Shown piece after piece: positions 23,997 through 34,492 of a stretch of DNA of 64,000 nucleotides. The DNA comes from Dillenia suffruticosa (Eukaryota; Streptophyta; Magnoliopsida; Dilleniales; Dilleniaceae): assembly GCA_033439265.1 (NCBI GenBank), contig JAVTVX010000001.1, positions 16,944,608 through 17,008,607 of the forward strand. The letters are read 5' to 3'. The translations under genes were made by a program, and so were the position numbers. The notes beneath the pieces were generated by a model. That model had not been told where the DNA came from. It ran no database searches and saw nothing but the letters and a program-made list of their open reading frames with translations. The first letter of the stretch is position 1. Every line of letters begins with the position of its first letter.

Positions 23997-24752
23997 ATGT
24001 CCTCCGCATACCTGCTAGCCTTGTTCCTTGGAGTGGTGCTTCTCACCACTCCCTCTCTTGCTGATTACAGCAAGCCTCCTTCCTCATATGAGCACAATCC
24101 ACACAAACCCATTCACAAGCCCCCACCAATAGCAAAGCCACCATTGCCTATCCACAAGGCTCCTCCAGTGGAGAAGCCGCTACCAGAACATAAACCACCG
24201 ACCCCCATTGAGAAACCACCCAAGGGGGAAAAGCCACAACCTGAACACAAGCCACCAACTCTACCTCCCAAGGGATTCAAACCCCCATTAACACACAAAG
24301 CCCCTCCACCTTATAGCCACCCCCCTGGACATCGTCTAGCAGAGAATGTAGAAGACGTTCACAAGCCTATTCAAAAGCTTCCACCAAAGGCAGAGTCACC
24401 AGCGCCTTTTCACAAGGCTCCTCCAAAGGAGAAACCACTACCAGAACATAAACCACCAACGCCAGCTGAGAAACCACCCAAGGGGGAGAAGACACAACCT
24501 GAACATAAGCCACCAACTCTACCTCCAAAGGGAATCAAACCCCCACCAGTTCACAAAGCTCCTCCACCTTACACACACCACCCTGGACACCGTCTGGCAG
24601 AGAATGTTGAAGAGGTGCACAAACCTCCGAGGAAGATAGTGAAGCCACCTCCTGCCCCATTCAAGAAGCCACCATTTCCCGAGAAGAAGGCCCCCGTCGC
24701 CCCACACAAGCCATCCCACAAGCCTCTGACTCCACCTGCGCATGCCCATTGA
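23997..24752 (+). CDS. Secreted repetitive proline-rich protein, 251 aa (paralogue 2)
   Basis: Starts MSSAYLLALFLGVVLLTTPS, with signal peptide ~1-22, cleavage before DYSKPP. The mature part has Pro-rich KPPKGEKPQPEHKPPTLPPK-type units and two conserved proline-poor blocks (PPGHRLAENVED and HPGHRLAENVEE). The C terminus is KPLTPPAHAH. It is shorter than paralogue 1, with two modules instead of five. I chose 23997, not the in-frame ATG at 23907: the latter precedes the TATA box at 23936, and the same non-coding extension occurs in paralogue 3. Probable cell-wall protein. Confidence 0.85.
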   Translation: MSSAYLLALFLGVVLLTTPSLADYSKPPSSYEHNPHKPIHKPPPIAKPPLPIHKAPPVEKPLPEHKPPTPIEKPPKGEKPQPEHKPPTLPPKGFKPPLTHKAPPPYSHPPGHRLAENVEDVHKPIQKLPPKAESPAPFHKAPPKEKPLPEHKPPTPAEKPPKGEKTQPEHKPPTLPPKGIKPPPVHKAPPPYTHHPGHRLAENVEEVHKPPRKIVKPPPAPFKKPPFPEKKAPVAPHKPSHKPLTPPAHAH

Positions 24753-26294
24753 GTGCCTTTCCTATTAAGATGTGTGGATTTGTCTTTGAAAATAAGAGAT
24801 GCCAACTACATCCATCTAGGAGTTGGTCTCCCACTGATCAGTTACTGCTACTACTACATAGAGCCTTGTGCCATTAGGGAGCGTCCTTGTACGTATTGAA
24901 CAGTCTAGTCCTTTGCTGCCATTGGCAGTTCCACTTATATTATTGTGATTTTCTTCTATTACAACTGTGCCACTTTCCATATATATATCTTTCATTCTGA
25001 CGAAATTGAGAGGCAGTCTGCACTGCACTATAAAGTAACAAAAAGTTCTGATTCTATTTCAACAAGAAAAATGAAAATGTTAGAAGTACATAGGCAAAAC
25101 ACAATGACAACATGGAAATTACTCCCATCCCTCCAAAACCAGTAGATACAGGTGTCTGGTATGTTGGAATATGAATGTGCCAGATTATAACTAGTCTGTC
25201 AATAGTAATACCAATTCTTGGCCAACCTGATGAAATTTAGCAACTAAATAATCAATATTATTCATATTTTAGTATATTATGATATGATTACATTTTAGCA
25301 AGAGACTATCTTATAAGACATGACAAAATATTCACAGTTGTATTGATAATATTTACATAAATATCTCTGAAAGTGATCAAGAAATGGTCTCGACTTGTCC
25401 TAAAAGTGTCTTAACACTGTCATAATTCTCCCTAGTGTTCACAAAAAAAAATGTAATTACTGTCTGTACCTTATGTGTTCGGAAAGTCCATACACAAACA
25501 GCAACACCCATTTGGGGAGGTCATGCTTCATAGATTCACATCCACAAACAACATAACACTGTTTATAATCAGGTCTAAAGAGCCTGCTTTTGTCTCCACG
25601 GATCTCATCCAAGAGAGCAAAAGTAGAATAATTTGTTTCTTTAACTCTATACAAGAGCTCAAGAACTAGCGCGTGAAAATAAAAAATGTGACTTACACAC
25701 TTCAAATATGATATTGTCACACTCATATCCATACAAAAGAATAAAAATAAATAGTATATTGCACAATTTGGCCAAAATTGAGGCGCTTTAGATAGTAAAA
25801 GATCCTTGTGATCAGCTTGACAAATTTAGCAATGTCTCACACATTCATATTCTTTCTATGCAAATATATTTAAAAAAAAAATGACCGTGGGTATATTATT
25901 TTAGCACTATACTTGTTCAAAATTAATTATTTTATTGCTAAATACGCCAGTCCTATATAATAGATTGATGTTAGATTCAATTAAGTTGACCACAGTATCA
26001 GGTGCCCCGTAAGCATTTTGCTGATGTGACAAGTGTTATGTAAAAAGCTGACGAGTCATGCCACATCAGCAATTTGCTTGGGTGTCATGTGCCATATCAG
26101 CATCTTGCTCGATCTGTCATGCCATGTCATGCTAAGACAACACTTAACGGCCATGTTGGCACTGCAAATTGCCCTTTTTGAAATTTTAATATTCAAATGC
26201 TGTGTTTTAACTACCATCAATTGTTTCAAAGTATACAGTCCATACTCCATGCTCTCTGAGTATCACATATCTTTCACACTTGCCTGTGCGAAAG

Positions 26295-26318
26295 TATATA
26301 TATATATATATATATATT
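26295..26318. repeat. (TA)n microsatellite
   Basis: About 12 TA units after 'gcgaaagta', inside the tail of duplication unit 1. The matching position in unit 2 (near 41215) lacks it. Confidence 0.8.
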
Positions 26319-26858
26319 TGGTCCCGTAGTTGTTTGACTCCAGGGCCATCTATTGCATATTTTCTATTTTGATACTGTCGATTTAGTAGATAAATGTATT
26401 AAATTTTTTAATTAAATTTTAGATTTAAAATTTAATAATAAAAAAATTATATTAAGAAAACTCCTCTTAATTAGAGCCGACAATGATTGGATGGGATTCG
26501 TTAGACTACGACTCCGGATACTATTTGATTTATACAAAAAATATATATATATATATATATTTTTTTTTTTTTTCTGTTACGATTGTTCTGTCCTGCATCC
26601 AGAACATATCTTCCAGACCCCTTCAGTTTTTTAGTTAACCTTGTCACTACTCCATAAAGTCAAAAAATCTCACCAAATATAATTGTCTGATACGGCTCAG
26701 CAACTTTGTGGTCCTTGTCACGTAAAAAGAGACTCTTCATGTGAAACCACCGGCCCTTATAACATGGCCGAAAATTTTGAAGTAGTTTTGCGTGTTCATG
26801 AATTCTTGTCTATGTTATCACAAAGGCTATCACATCCCATTTTCTGAGGCGGGTCATA

Positions 26859-26877
26859 CTCTCTCTCTCTCTCTCTC
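26859..26877. repeat. (CT)n microsatellite shared by both duplication units
   Basis: CT repeats after 'gcgggtcatact'. The counterpart in unit 2 is at about 43781-43802 after 'ggcaagtcact', which helps show that the two segments are homologous. Confidence 0.75.
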
Positions 26878-28776
26878 ATTTTAATATTTCTCCAGAACGG
26901 CAACATTTGGTAACACTTAATTATTTATGCAACATAGCTTCCAATTTTGTAAAGCTAGCAACAATTTCTTGTGAAGGAAAATAAGGCGAGATGGATGGGG
27001 AAAACAAAGAAGCCACCCATGGCATGGTGCAGGAATAAATTGGCAGGTTTTCTTAATACTATAACATTAATCAGCAGAAACTTATGTAGAACCGATGGCC
27101 ATCGGAATCGTATACCAAATAAAAAGTTGTGGCAATGGCAATGGTGATACTCACACTCGTAACGCTGTTAATAAGATCACCATGGTGGCCGCAATACTAC
27201 CAAGGCAATAAGCAGGGAAACGAATTTATATTATTTTTCTTTCTAATTTTATATTTTTATAGGAGAAATTCATTATTTATTCTTTTTTTATTTGGTTACT
27301 GTATTGAGTTTAACACGATAGTGTTGGAAGGATTTTTATTGATTGTATTCCCTTCGAATATAAACTTTCAATATAAATATTTAGGATCTTAACAACAGAA
27401 TTCTAGAGATTATAATAAATAAGAAACACATACGCATCACATGTACAACAATATTTACTAGTGTTAAATTCTTGGATGATCATTATGCTCTTCTAGTTTC
27501 AGGAATAAAGAAAGCGCATTAACCCAACAGATGGTGAGCTGAGCTAAACTTGTCTTACTTAATATAATATTTTTCAACTAAAATAATTTTGTATTAAATA
27601 TGGGATTTTGGTAAGTAAAAATTAAGTTTCATTCATGATTTTTCGCAGCAAATATCAGCCAAGTTAATCTCAACTTTCCAAACACGGCTAGACTTCATGA
27701 CAGGGAGGAGAATTCAGTTGGGGGTGCTTGATTATGTTGCTCCGTCAGGCAGACGTCTTGACATTTCTCACTTCCTTCCACCGTTGGAGCCTAGCCTCCT
27801 CAACGAGAAGATATGGTTACAAATCATGTTCAAGGGATATATAATCTCCACCATTAATTTTGTAAATCTGCATTTGTATAGGGTCTACTCGAAGAAAATA
27901 GTTTTGTCCAATAATTTCAATTACAAATCTAAACAAATTTTCATGATAAATAGAATTTCTCCCTAGATTTATCCATTCACGGGAACTTTAAGAGATCCAG
28001 GATAACTACATTGCATGAAGTCAACAAGAAGCAAAAGATCTAACAGCTACGTGAGAGGCATAGTGACCTGCTTTCTCATGTCCACACGGTTGAAGGGAGA
28101 ACGGAGCCACGTCTGCCATGACCTATCACTTGAAGAAACATCAGACAGATTGGAAAAAGAAATAATTAGAGCTTGACTCTTATTGCCCACATAAGTCAAA
28201 AGAGCCATCTGAACGTAAAATCTAAAGTGGGGAAACCAGATATTAGAATTCTATAAGCACCGGCTTAACCTTCACGGCTCAAGATCTTAGACATGGAGAA
28301 GGGTAAGCATTTTAAACCTATATACATTTTACACTGGATCTGTTGAAAAATTTTTCATCAATCTTTAATATAGTCCTGTGCTTCATGTGCATGTGTGACC
28401 TGTGCAACAAAAGCAAAGTTGAGTACACACACTACCAAATTATAACTATTCAAAAACTTAGTATATTTCTCATACAAGTGGAAACATAGGACAACTACCA
28501 AGAAAACAGAAGAGGCCAAGAATGATCCCTATTCACACCTAATTTTTCAATTAAGGTGGCAACTAAACAAGCATCCCTCGGCCAATTTTTTTTCCATATA
28601 TTCAGCTGTGGGACCTAAATGATCAATATAATGGAGTGAACCACCAAAAATGAAAACAGAAATTCCAAAATGATACCGAAGAATGCGATGTAAGATCAAC
28701 TATTGATGAAATAGTACTGGCCTACCACCTAAAAAATTTCTAAGCTCATGACTTGCCCAAGAAGGCCTCAACTGAC

Positions 28777-28784
28777 TATAAAAG
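28777..28784 (+). promoter_or_regulatory. TATA box of proline-rich gene 3
   Basis: TATAAAAG, 61 bp before the ATG at 28838, the same spacing as in paralogue 2. Confidence 0.75.
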
Positions 28785-28837
28785 GAGGCCTAAATCATCT
28801 AGTTTTTCACCAGCAGCTCCTCCCTACTAAAAACATC

Positions 28838-29641
28838 ATGTCCTCCACGTACCTGCTAGCCTTGTTCCTTGGAGTGATGCTTCTCACCACTCCCTCTCTT
28901 GCTGATAACAGCAAGCCTCCTTCCTCATATGAGCACAAACCACACAAACCCATTCACAAGCCTACACCAATAGCAGAGCCACCATTGCCGATCCACAAGG
29001 CTCCTCCAGTGGAAAAGCCACCACCAGAACATAAACCACCAACCCCAATTGAGAAACCACCCAAGGGGGAAAAGCCACTACCAGAACATAAACCGCCAAC
29101 CCCAATTGAGAAACCACCCAAGGGGGAAAAGCCACAACCTGAACACAAGCCACCTACTCTACCTCCCAAGGGATTCAAACCCCCATTAACACACAAAGCC
29201 CCTCCCCCTTATAACCACCACCCCGGATATCGTCTAGCAGAGAATGTAGAAGATGTTCACAAACCTATTCAAAAGCTTCCACCCAAGGCAGAACCACCAG
29301 TGCCTAATCACAAGGCTCCTCCAAAGGAGAAGCCACTACCAGAACATAAACCACCAAACCCAGCTGAGAAACCACCCAAGGGGGAACCTGAACATAAGCC
29401 ACCAACTCTACCTCCAAAGGGAATCAAACCCCCACCAGTTCACAAAGCTCCTCCACCTTACACACACCTCCCTGGACATCGTCTGGCAGAGAATGTTGAA
29501 GACTTGCACAAACCTCCAAGGAAGATAGTGAAGCCTCCTCCCACTCCATTCAAGAAGCCACCATTCCCTGAGAAGAAGCCTCCTGTTGCCCCGCACAAGC
29601 CACCACACAAGCCTCCGACTCCACCTGTGCATGCCCATTGA
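28838..29641 (+). CDS. Secreted repetitive proline-rich protein, 267 aa (paralogue 3)
   Basis: Starts MSSTYLLALFLGVMLLTTPS, signal peptide ~1-22, then DNSKPPSSYEHKP. Very close to paralogue 2, with one extra KPPKGEKPLPEHKPPTPIE-type unit. Two proline-poor blocks: HPGYRLAENVED and LPGHRLAENVED. C terminus KPPTPPVHAH. The in-frame ATG at 28748 lies before the TATA box and is not used. Three bases after the stop (29642-29644) begins the target site of a 3.05-kb solo LTR, so the native 3'UTR is displaced to ~32.7 kb. The transcript must either end in the LTR or cross it. Confidence 0.85.
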   Translation: MSSTYLLALFLGVMLLTTPSLADNSKPPSSYEHKPHKPIHKPTPIAEPPLPIHKAPPVEKPPPEHKPPTPIEKPPKGEKPLPEHKPPTPIEKPPKGEKPQPEHKPPTLPPKGFKPPLTHKAPPPYNHHPGYRLAENVEDVHKPIQKLPPKAEPPVPNHKAPPKEKPLPEHKPPNPAEKPPKGEPEHKPPTLPPKGIKPPPVHKAPPPYTHLPGHRLAENVEDLHKPPRKIVKPPPTPFKKPPFPEKKPPVAPHKPPHKPPTPPVHAH

Positions 29642-29644
29642 GTG

Positions 29645-29649
29645 GCTTT
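29645..29649 (+). repeat. Left target-site duplication GCTTT of the solo LTR
   Basis: GCTTT immediately before TGTCACGCCCC; the identical GCTTT follows at 32702-32706. The paralogue-2 downstream flank (gagtgcctttcctatta) shows the empty site. Confidence 0.9.
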
Positions 29650-30779
29650 TGTCACGCCCCGAACCGGGATCGTGAACAGCCGCCCGTTGTCCCTGGATGC
29701 CGGCTGGATTTTTACAGAAAATCGGGCAGAACCTCCCCATAAATCGGAGGTTTCCCATGTACAATTTCACCTGTATATGACATTCATCCAGTACAAATAA
29801 ACAATTGGCCATCCCGGCCTCTCCAAAATCAACAATATCCACAGCCAACATCCAGAACAACGCAAGGCTATAAAGTTTCTAACAGTCCTAGCAACAGACC
29901 TCTACTGTCATGCCCAACTAGAGCATGAGCAGCCGCCACACCGAGCGGACTTAAATTCTACGCATATATAAAATAAATTCCCAAGTTATTTTTAAATATT
30001 TACAAATGCCTCAATGCAACGAAATAATCAACACGCGAGTTTCGCGAAATAAAGTCCATAATTTATACAGTCATCCCAGAAAATTTATATAAATACATTG
30101 GTCAATCTAAAACCTCCAATACATAATAATATCACCAATCATCATAGCGGAAGAGATGGAAAATATCCATACCCAATCCCAGTGGTATCTCCTCGATCCA
30201 ACACTAATCCTGTGGGAAAGAAAGTGAGGGATGAGTATCTATGGGAGGATACTCAGTAAGTGAGGGGATTGACATCATGCTATCAATATCGAGGTGAATT
30301 TGGAGTGTCAAAGCATAAGATAAGAAAATATCCACAGTGTGCAAACCAATCATGTTATTTCAAAATCATATATAATACGCACACATCAGAAAGCAAGATA
30401 TGCATCCTAAAATTTTACATCAATGTCATGAAGAACCGGCCAATGAAATATTCCCGGCAATGGTCTACCTCGACCAAGGACGGCGCATTGGGGGTTTTTC
30501 CAAATGCAAGTATTAAAGAATGGTTCTCTGCCCCAATGTTGGCCACAGACTACCCCAACTAGCCTGTAAAAAAAATATATAGTGTACATATAACTAGTCG
30601 GCCGTGTATGGTGCCCCCGCCTGGTGCTAGACGGAGCCGTACTCAACGTCCTCTCCGATGAGGGTCAACCTGGGACACCCATACACACGACAATCTGGCG
30701 GATACCTCCGGCCGAAGCGTATCCGGACACAAGGGGTGCCTCTACCAGATGTCCTTCGTAGCTACGGATCACAATATCA

Positions 30780-30990
30780 AATCGGCCGGGCACGTAGCCC
30801 CATGCATCCCATCACCAGTCGGCCGGGCATATAGCCCCATGCATAATATCATAACGTCGGCCGGGCATACAGCCCAATGCATAATATCATAAAGTCGGCC
30901 GGGCATACAGCCCAAAACATAATATCGTAAAGTCGGCCGGGCATACAGCCCAAAACATAATATCGTAAAGTCGGCCGGGCATATAGCCCA
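30780..30990. repeat. 38-bp subrepeat array in the solo LTR
   Basis: About six tandem copies of gtcggccgggcatacagccc followed by an AT-rich ~18-bp part (for example aaaacataatatcgtaaa). Two adjacent copies (near 30890-30970) are identical; the first copy is diverged (cacgtagccccatgcatccc). Confidence 0.85.
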
Positions 30991-31679
30991 AATGTGTAAG
31001 TAAATCCATTTAAAACCATGTGCCAATGCAGTGAAAGCATTTAAAACATATCAATATGTCGAAAATGTGGCACAATATACGTTTATCAAAACTCATGGAT
31101 GCATATCAATAAGGTCAGCAGTTAAGACACTCCAAAGGTCACAAAACATTTCATCAAATATTGGAAAGTCATAACAATCATACATTTTGCAGAAACATGT
31201 CATTTAAAAGATATTTTTGAAACATGGTTTTCAATCAATAGCGAATGTCAAAGTCCCACTCACAGTTCTACGGGAGGGAAGTCACTCCCTACTGACAAGC
31301 CAAATCGGATCTGACCGCTCGAGTCTCCAAAAGATCAACCTAAATCAGATTATCAAATTTCTGTAACATTCTATACTTAACCTTCAATTCATAGATAATC
31401 ATTTCATAATTTGTATTCTATATGCATTCCACTTATACTCTAAACATATACAAAACCTTTCATCTTAAATTCAATCCTAGATTCGTCCAATTTATCAATT
31501 AGAGTCGAAATCTCCTCACCTAGGGTTTTCTCGAAGCGCCGAGTCTCGTCCGAAAGTCGCTTCGGTCACTCCAAAGTCTGTAGGGTTTCCTATCAAAACA
31601 AGGTTCATTTGTTAGATCTAAACACATAGATCCGAAACAAAACCCTAAGTCATTTACCTGCGTGGAGATTCGTGAGCTG

Positions 31680-32260
31680 TCACGAACTCACGGACCGTCA
31701 CGGGCCGTCGCGGGCTCGTGGGCCACAGCTAGCGGGCTCGCTGGTCTGCGTGCTACGGGGTAGCGGGCCGGCGGGCTGGCGGACCGATGGGCTGAACTGG
31801 GCCGCGGGCCGTACTGGACCTGCGGGCTTGGACGGGCTGTCGGGCCTGGTGGGCCCGTGGGCTTGCTGCTGATGGGCCTGCAGGCTGGCGGGCCTACGGG
31901 CCGACAGTGGCTCGCGGGCTGGTGCTCGCCCGTGTGCTGCGCTGGCTCGTGCGCGCTCGCACGCTGGCTTGTGCGCGCTCGCGCGCTGCTGCGCGCCCCT
32001 GCGCGCTCGCGCGCTCTGCTCGCGCGCCTGCTCGCTCGTGCACTGGGCCGCGCGCTCGTGCGCTGGGCCGCGCTCGTGCGCTGGGCCCCGAGCGCTCGTG
32101 CGCTGGGCCGCTCAAACTCGTGCGCTGGGTCGCGCGCCCGTGCACGCCCGTGCACTCTGGGCCGCGCACTCGGACTCACGCTCGCGCAAGAAGGGTCGCG
32201 CGCTCGCGAGCAGTCGCGCTCGCGCTACGGCGTGCTCGGGTGATCGCGCGCTCGCACGAG
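31680..32260. repeat. CpG-dense GC-rich tract in the solo LTR
   Basis: Degenerate short repeats such as gcgctcgtgcgctgggccg (clear at 32037-32125) give very high GC and CpG content in an otherwise AT-rich window. Overlapping Arg/Ala-rich open frames on both strands are a by-product. Confidence 0.8.
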
Positions 32261-32344
32261 GGAGGGAATCACTGTTGCTGTGGTGGTGGTGCCTGCGGAA
32301 GGTCGCGGGTGGTGCGATTGTGCAGGGAAGCGGGTCGCGCGGTG

Positions 32345-32537
32345 GCGCGCGGAGGAGGGTAGAGAACAACGAAGAGAGAGCGATCGCGAGAGGGATCGCG
32401 AAGGGAGAGAGAGAAACCGAGAGGGAAGAAGGAGGAGAAGAAGAAGAAGAAGAAGGAGAAGAAGGAGAAGCTGCCGGCGGAGCTTGCGGTGAAGACCAAC
32501 GCCGCGGTGGGGGAGGGAGGCGAAGGGTCGGCGGAGA

Positions 32538-32573
<36 letters not shown>

Positions 32574-32580
32574 AACGAAT
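32345..32580 (+). repeat. Purine-rich tract in the solo LTR
   Basis: Mostly GA/GAA repeats (agaagaagaagaaggagaag and a GA microsatellite near 32539-32569), interrupted around 32470-32520 by a short GC-rich stretch. Confidence 0.7.
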
Positions 32581-32638
32581 TAGGGCTTTAGCCCTAATTC
32601 AATTGGGGGGAGGGCCAAAACGCTGCGTTTTGGCTCTC

Positions 32639-32686
<48 letters not shown>
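32580..32686 (+). other. Two hairpins followed by a 44-T run
   Basis: Perfect stem TTAGGGCT (32580-32587) / AGCCCTAA (32590-32597) and perfect stem GCCAAAACG (32614-32622) / CGTTTTGGC (32626-32634). The T-run is 32643-32686. Hairpin plus T-run resembles a terminator-like layout, but in a plant LTR this has no established meaning. Confidence 0.6.
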
Positions 32687-32688
<2 letters not shown>

Positions 32689-32701
32689 GCTTGGTGTTAC
32701 A

Positions 32702-32706
32702 GCTTT
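32702..32706 (+). repeat. Right target-site duplication GCTTT of the solo LTR
   Basis: GCTTT follows the terminal GTTACA and matches 29645-29649. Confidence 0.9.
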
Positions 32707-34000
32707 CCTATTATGATATGAGTGGATTTGTCTCTGATAATAAGAGATGCCAACTGGTTTATCTAGGAGTCGGTCTCTCACAGATCAGTTACTGCTACTA
32801 CTACATAGAGCCTTGTGCCATTAGGGAGTGTTCTTGTACCTATTGAGCAGTACAATCCTTTGCTGCCATTAGTAATTCCACATTTATTATTGTGATTTTC
32901 TTCTATTATAGATGTGCCAGTTTCGATAAATATCTTTGATTCCCACGAATTCAGATGCACTCTTCGCTGCGCTACATAGTAGCAAAAGATTCTGATTCTA
33001 ATTCAACAAGAAAACTGAAAGTCAGAAGTACATAGGCAAAACACAATCACAACATGGTAATTACTCGATCCCTTGCCAAAACCTATTCCCGTGTCTTGTA
33101 TGTTGGACTTTTCATAAGAAGCAGATCATAGCCAATCTGTAGATATTAATGCTATTTCCTGGCTCACCTGATGTGCAGCAATTTAAACATCACTGGCTAA
33201 CATAACGGAACTACTAGGATATGTGAAGACCTCAGTGCTTCGATGGAGATTGAACTAGAATTATTCCTGCAATCAGAAAAACTTGACCGACCAACTTTGA
33301 AGCCAGGTTAAGCTTCAAAGAGACATTCTAAATCCTGATTTGACCAAGAGGCAAAATCTCAACTAGAATAAATAACCTAAAAGAGAAAGTGGTAGCTAGA
33401 AAAAAAACTAGAATTAGTCTCTTGCATCCTTTAAAATTTTCCTTTCCATTTTGCAATTCGTAACTTACTAGCAAAACAAGTATTTTCTTTTTTTCTTTTT
33501 TGGATTAAACAAAGTTGATTACCTATAATCTTATACAGTAGATCCAGATGGTGCAACGGGGTCCCTTGTACTACATCAGAATTGTAGATCTTTCGCTTCG
33601 AGTATGAGACCCTTATGCTAAAGAGAACTAGGTTCTCACCCTCTTTCCCCGCAAGACACTTGGAGCCCTGACTTTCGAAAGAAGAGGTCACTATGTGCAT
33701 ATATGAAATGTGGACACGGGACACGGAAGTATCACAAATTTCAAAAAACAAAAAGGAAAGAAGTGGGAGAAATCAGGGACAACAGTAATAAAATAAGTTA
33801 TTCTTATGTATATTGATGGCATAATTAAGTCAATTATTGTGATCAAGCAAAAGTCAAAAAAATATTAAAAATTTAATTGTAGAAATTTGTCAATATTAAT
33901 TGTAACAATTTGTAACCGATATGGATGGCTTGGAGTTGGTATTCAGAAACGTCTGCAAAAGGGTGGATGGCCAAATAAAGTTTTTATTCATCAAAAAAGA
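32707..34000. other. Continuation of the 3' flank of proline-rich gene 3
   Basis: Up to about 33180 it matches 24755-25210 after paralogue 2 ('aataagagatgccaact', 'gttactgctactactacata'), so this is the displaced original 3'UTR and flank. 33180-34000 diverges, and I see no gene in it. Confidence 0.65.
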
Positions 34001-34005
34001 ATTTG
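34001..34005 (+). repeat. Left target-site duplication ATTTG of Copia element 1
   Basis: ATTTG before TGTTGGGATATGCCC; the same ATTTG lies at 41017-41021. Confidence 0.9.
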
Positions 34006-34479
34006 TGTTGGGATATGCCCAAGAGGGGCATTGTGGTAATTTGGGAATAATGGGGTAACTCCCATTATCCCCAATAACCACCCTATTAACCACTCATGTG
34101 GTAACTCCCCCAATAGAGCCCTCTTTCCTTCTGCGGGATGTGACATGAAAGAAACCATGTGAGGAGATGGCTAGGGAAGAAACCATGTGAGGAGATGGCT
34201 AGGGTTTCATAGCACTTCTCTAGAGAGAGAGAAAAGAGTGAGGGATGGAGATTTTCGCGTAGGAAAATCTCCCATCGTCAGACGATTCACCGGACACGAG
34301 GCTTGAGGCGTCGTGGATTTGAGGTGGTGGTTCGATTGCGTGATCACCATCCGACCGTGCGATCCGTTCGAGGGACATCGCGACACGGTGGATTTTGGAG
34401 ACCGCCCAATAGAGGTATTTATCCCGAAAATTCCGAAACTATTTAATTCACGCTTCCGCATGCGCGATTAAATCCAACA
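34006..34479 (+). repeat. 5' LTR of Copia element 1 (474 bp)
   Basis: 28 bp longer than the 3' LTR because a segment containing 'gaaaccatgtgaggagatgg' is tandemly doubled (about 34147-34203). Otherwise it differs from the 3' LTR at two positions that I see (near 34328 and 34424). Confidence 0.9.
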
Positions 34480-34480
34480 T

Positions 34481-34492
34481 TGGTATCAGAGC
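34481..34492 (+). other. Primer-binding site of Copia element 1
   Basis: TGGTATCAGAGC, 1 nt after the 5' LTR; the standard initiator tRNA-Met complement of plant LTR elements. Confidence 0.9.

Larger units (their letters stand above)
22290..27890. repeat. Tandem duplication unit 1 (about 5.6 kb, no LTR insertion)
   Basis: Upstream DNA at 22295-22620 matches 27895-28230 ('gaagtcaacaagaagcaa', 'ctgctttctcatgtccacac'). The gene and 3' flank match 28748-33180. The tail (26220-27050, 27640-27860) matches 41145-41230, 43500-43960, 44030-44060 and 50860-51220 of the second unit. The first (GA-distant) gene at 18289 is not part of it. Boundaries are by eye and accurate to perhaps 50-100 bp. Confidence 0.7.
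29650..32701 (+). mobile_element. Solo LTR (Ty3/gypsy-like), 3,052 bp
   Basis: Begins TGTCACGCCCCGAACCGGG and ends GGTGTTACA, flanked by 5-bp duplications GCTTT. Restoring one GCTTT gives the uninterrupted sequence seen after paralogue 2. There is no gag-pol, primer-binding site or polypurine tract inside it, and no second LTR, so it is a solo LTR left by LTR-LTR recombination. Internal landmarks: six ~38-bp subrepeats (30780-30990), a CpG-rich repeat tract (31680-32260), a purine-rich tract (32345-32580), two perfect hairpins and a 44-T run near the 3' end. The family (large LTR, TGTCACGCCCCGA start) fits Tekay-like chromoviruses, by recall only. Confidence 0.85.

Noticed and set aside
31688..32583. 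Long Arg/Ala/Pro-rich frames on both strands of the GC-rich LTR tract
   Set aside because: Many overlapping open frames on both strands, caused by CpG-rich repeats with few stop codons.
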